Below, piece by piece: positions 62,940 through 64,000 of a stretch of DNA of 64,000 nt. Under the pieces are notes generated by a model. The model saw only the letters and a list, made by a program, of their open reading frames with translations, searched no databases and had not been told where the DNA came from. Source of the stretch: Lachnospiraceae bacterium (lineage in GTDB: Bacteria > Bacillota > Clostridia > Lachnospirales > Lachnospiraceae); assembly GCA_017412055.1 (NCBI GenBank), contig JAFQOW010000016.1, forward strand, positions 39,869 through 103,868. Reading direction: 5' to 3'. The position numbers were made by a program, and so were the translations under genes. Each line of letters begins with the position of its first letter. Positions within the stretch are counted from its first letter, which is position 1.

Positions 62940-63018
62940 CGAACAGTTGTTTGTTTCTTTTCTATATATTAACACCCGAACAACTGTTTGTCAATATTTT
63001 TTTTCGAACAATTGTTTG
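62940..63018. promoter_or_regulatory. Three LexA boxes between yneA and lexA
   Basis: CGAACAGTTGTTTG (62940-62953), CGAACAACTGTTTG (62977-62990) and CGAACAATTGTTTG (63005-63018) share CGAACA-N2-TGTTTG, a variant of the Gram-positive SOS box CGAAC-N4-GTTCG. The third overlaps the lexA -35. A partial CGAACATTT (62927) lies nearer the yneA start. Confidence 0.85.
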
Positions 63019-63044
63019 CAAATCGAACAAAAGTATGGTATACT
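63016..63044 (+). promoter_or_regulatory. Sigma-A promoter of lexA
   Basis: TTGCAA (63016-63021), 17-bp spacer, TATACT (63039-63044). The -35 overlaps the third LexA box, so LexA would block its own gene. Confidence 0.75.
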
Positions 63045-63100
63045 ATATTTACAGTTAAGAAGAGAACTAGAAATTATAATATATTTAAGGAGGTTATGTT

Positions 63101-63718
63101 ATGTCATATGGCAAGATAACACAAAAACAATCAGATATTTTAGAATTTATTAAAAGTGAGCTCTTAAACAAGGGCTATCCGCCAACTGTACGTGATATCT
63201 GTAATGCTGTAAACCTAAAATCCACTTCTTCAGTTCATGCACATCTTGAAACATTAGAGAAGAACGGTTACATAAGAAGAGACCCTACTAAGCCTAGAGC
63301 CATTGAGATAATCGATGAGAATTTCAGCCTTACAGGTCGTGAGATAGTTAATGTTCCTATAGTTGGTCGTGTTGCAGCAGGTGAGCCACTTTTAGCCACA
63401 CAGAATATTGAAAACTACTTCCCTATTCCTATGGAATTTATGCCTAATAATGATGTGTTTATCCTTGAAGTTAAGGGTGAAAGTATGATTAATGTGGGTA
63501 TATTCGAGGGTGACTGGATAGTTGTAGAAAAGAAAAATACAGCTAGAAATGGTGAGATAATCGTTGCTTTAGTAGACGATTCTGCTACTGTTAAGACTTT
63601 CTATAAAGAAGATGGACATATTCGTCTACAGCCAGAGAATGATACTATGGACCCAATTATCGTTCCAGATTGTAAGATATTAGGTAAAGTTATAAGCCTT
63701 TATAGAAGATTTGTTTAG
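63101..63718 (+). CDS. lexA: SOS repressor LexA
   Basis: Represses DNA-damage genes until RecA triggers self-cleavage. The 205-aa protein has an N-terminal winged HTH (QSDILEFIKSELLNKGYPPTVRDICNAVNLKSTSSVHAHLETLEKNGYIRR, key parts GYPPTVRDIC and SSVHAHLETLEKNGYI), the cleavage bond in GRVAAGEPL (Ala-Gly), Ser in KGESMINVGI and Lys in DDSATVKTFYKE, so the catalytic dyad is complete. AAGGAGG precedes the ATG. Divergent from the YneA-like gene across three SOS boxes. Confidence 0.96.
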   Translation: MSYGKITQKQSDILEFIKSELLNKGYPPTVRDICNAVNLKSTSSVHAHLETLEKNGYIRRDPTKPRAIEIIDENFSLTGREIVNVPIVGRVAAGEPLLATQNIENYFPIPMEFMPNNDVFILEVKGESMINVGIFEGDWIVVEKKNTARNGEIIVALVDDSATVKTFYKEDGHIRLQPENDTMDPIIVPDCKILGKVISLYRRFV

Positions 63719-63726
63719 AAACCAAC

Positions 63727-63762
63727 AATAGCCAATGCATTTTATATGCATTGGCTATTATA
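63727..63762 (+). terminator. Terminator of lexA
   Basis: AATAGCCAATGCAT (63727-63740), loop TTTAT, ATGCATTGGCTATT (63746-63759), a 14-bp perfect stem; probably also serves the convergent gene. Confidence 0.8.
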
Positions 63763-63778
63763 TTATATAAACTGAAAT

Positions 63779-64000
63779 TTATCGAAGTTTCGCTTCAATT
63801 TCTTTATCTGGCCAATAGCCCCATGATTCAACAATCTTGCCGTCCACAACCCTAAAGTTCTCCAAAGCCTCAAAGCTAATATGCTTTCCGGTAGCCGGTA
63901 TTCCCATACAAGTTCCGGCATGAATACCTTGATAGAGAATTCTGGTTGCAACCATATCCTCCTCACCAAATACATCAAGCACCTCAATTTTCAGGTCAGA
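63779..64000 (-). CDS. SnoaL-like ester cyclase, C-terminal fragment
   Basis: Only the last 73 codons are in the window; the frame is open to base 64000, so the start lies beyond it. The visible part, GEEDMVATRILYQGIHAGTCMGIPATGKHISFEALENFRVVDGKIVESWGYWPD (key pieces HAGTCMGIPATGKHI and FRVVDGKIVESWG), is the strand-rich half of the SnoaL/polyketide-cyclase-like ester cyclase family, small NTF2-fold proteins of mostly unknown substrates. Its 3' end lies convergent with lexA. Confidence 0.75.
   Translation of the reverse strand, partial: SDLKIEVLDVFGEEDMVATRILYQGIHAGTCMGIPATGKHISFEALENFRVVDGKIVESWGYWPDKEIEAKLR

Noticed and set aside
63763..63987. Second minus-strand open frame overlapping the ester cyclase
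   Set aside because: It is a shifted frame of the same DNA; the frame ending at 63779 gives the recognisable ester cyclase sequence, so I see no frameshift.
1..64000. CRISPR array, prophage or restriction-modification genes
   Set aside because: No regularly spaced repeats, Cas proteins, phage structural genes or methyltransferases are visible in any frame.

Overview
The window reads as the chromosome of a low-GC, anaerobic, endospore-forming Clostridia member, most like the Lachnospiraceae. Direct support: a six-gene Rnf electron-transport operon, a small acid-soluble spore protein, both dipicolinate synthase subunits, FtsW/PBP2, SepF, ZapA, RecU and a hisZ-type histidine operon, with A/T-rich codon use and consensus sigma-A promoters. 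The genus cannot be fixed from sequence alone. Most of the window is ordinary, tightly packed core genome; two places are not.

Layout. 1-4.1 kb: end of recG, ddl, murF and a zinc-ribbon membrane protein. 4.2-5.6 kb, minus strand: a spore SASP and a YprB-like exonuclease-fold protein. 5.7-15.4 kb: redox block with rnfCDGEAB, a GGDEF/EAL protein, an ApbE flavin transferase (the enzyme type that flavinylates RnfG/RnfD), a NusG-II protein and a Gx transporter. A 658-bp imperfect palindrome (13783-14440) sits inside this block. 15.4-23.9 kb: ruvAB, zapA, U32 peptidase, FtsW/RodA plus PBP2, Nudix, queH. 23.9-36.3 kb: tRNA-Leu(CAA), polA, coaE, FtsA-like protein, small alarmone synthetase, pseudouridine synthases, HAD, YgiQ, SDR, recU. 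36.2-40.5 kb: hisZGDBI. 40.6-49.3 kb: an L,D-transpeptidase-like protein without its catalytic residues, a radical-SAM pair, RNase E/G, dpaA, dpaB, asnB. 49.4-55.5 kb: HlyD-like protein, yggS, sepF, lspA, rluD, and phosphatidylserine synthase and decarboxylase. 55.6-58.1 kb: membrane protein, TtcA-like protein, XerS-like recombinase. 62.5-63.7 kb: a YneA-like LysM protein divergent from lexA with three SOS boxes. A partial ester cyclase closes the window.

The accessory segment 58.1-62.4 kb is the best candidate for an undescribed system. A 601-residue regulator with two XRE-type HTH domains and helical repeat-like regions is encoded convergently with, and overlaps by 11 bp, a 50-codon exported-peptide gene (60394-60546). 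The peptide gene is divergent from a secreted 377-aa protein followed by an LRR lipoprotein. Between the divergent genes lies a 41-bp near-perfect palindrome flanked on both sides, at almost equal distance, by TATACT -10 boxes. The arrangement resembles peptide-regulator (RRNPP/Rgg-type) cell-cell signalling. The second unusual item is the 658-bp palindrome, whose terminal 17 bp recur exactly upstream of polA.

How genes work together: RnfA-E/G and ApbE form a membrane ion-pumping ferredoxin:NAD+ module. RuvAB and RecU resolve Holliday junctions. ZapA, SepF, FtsW/PBP2, MurF and Ddl build the septum and wall. DpaAB and SASP protect the spore core. PssA and Psd make phosphatidylethanolamine.
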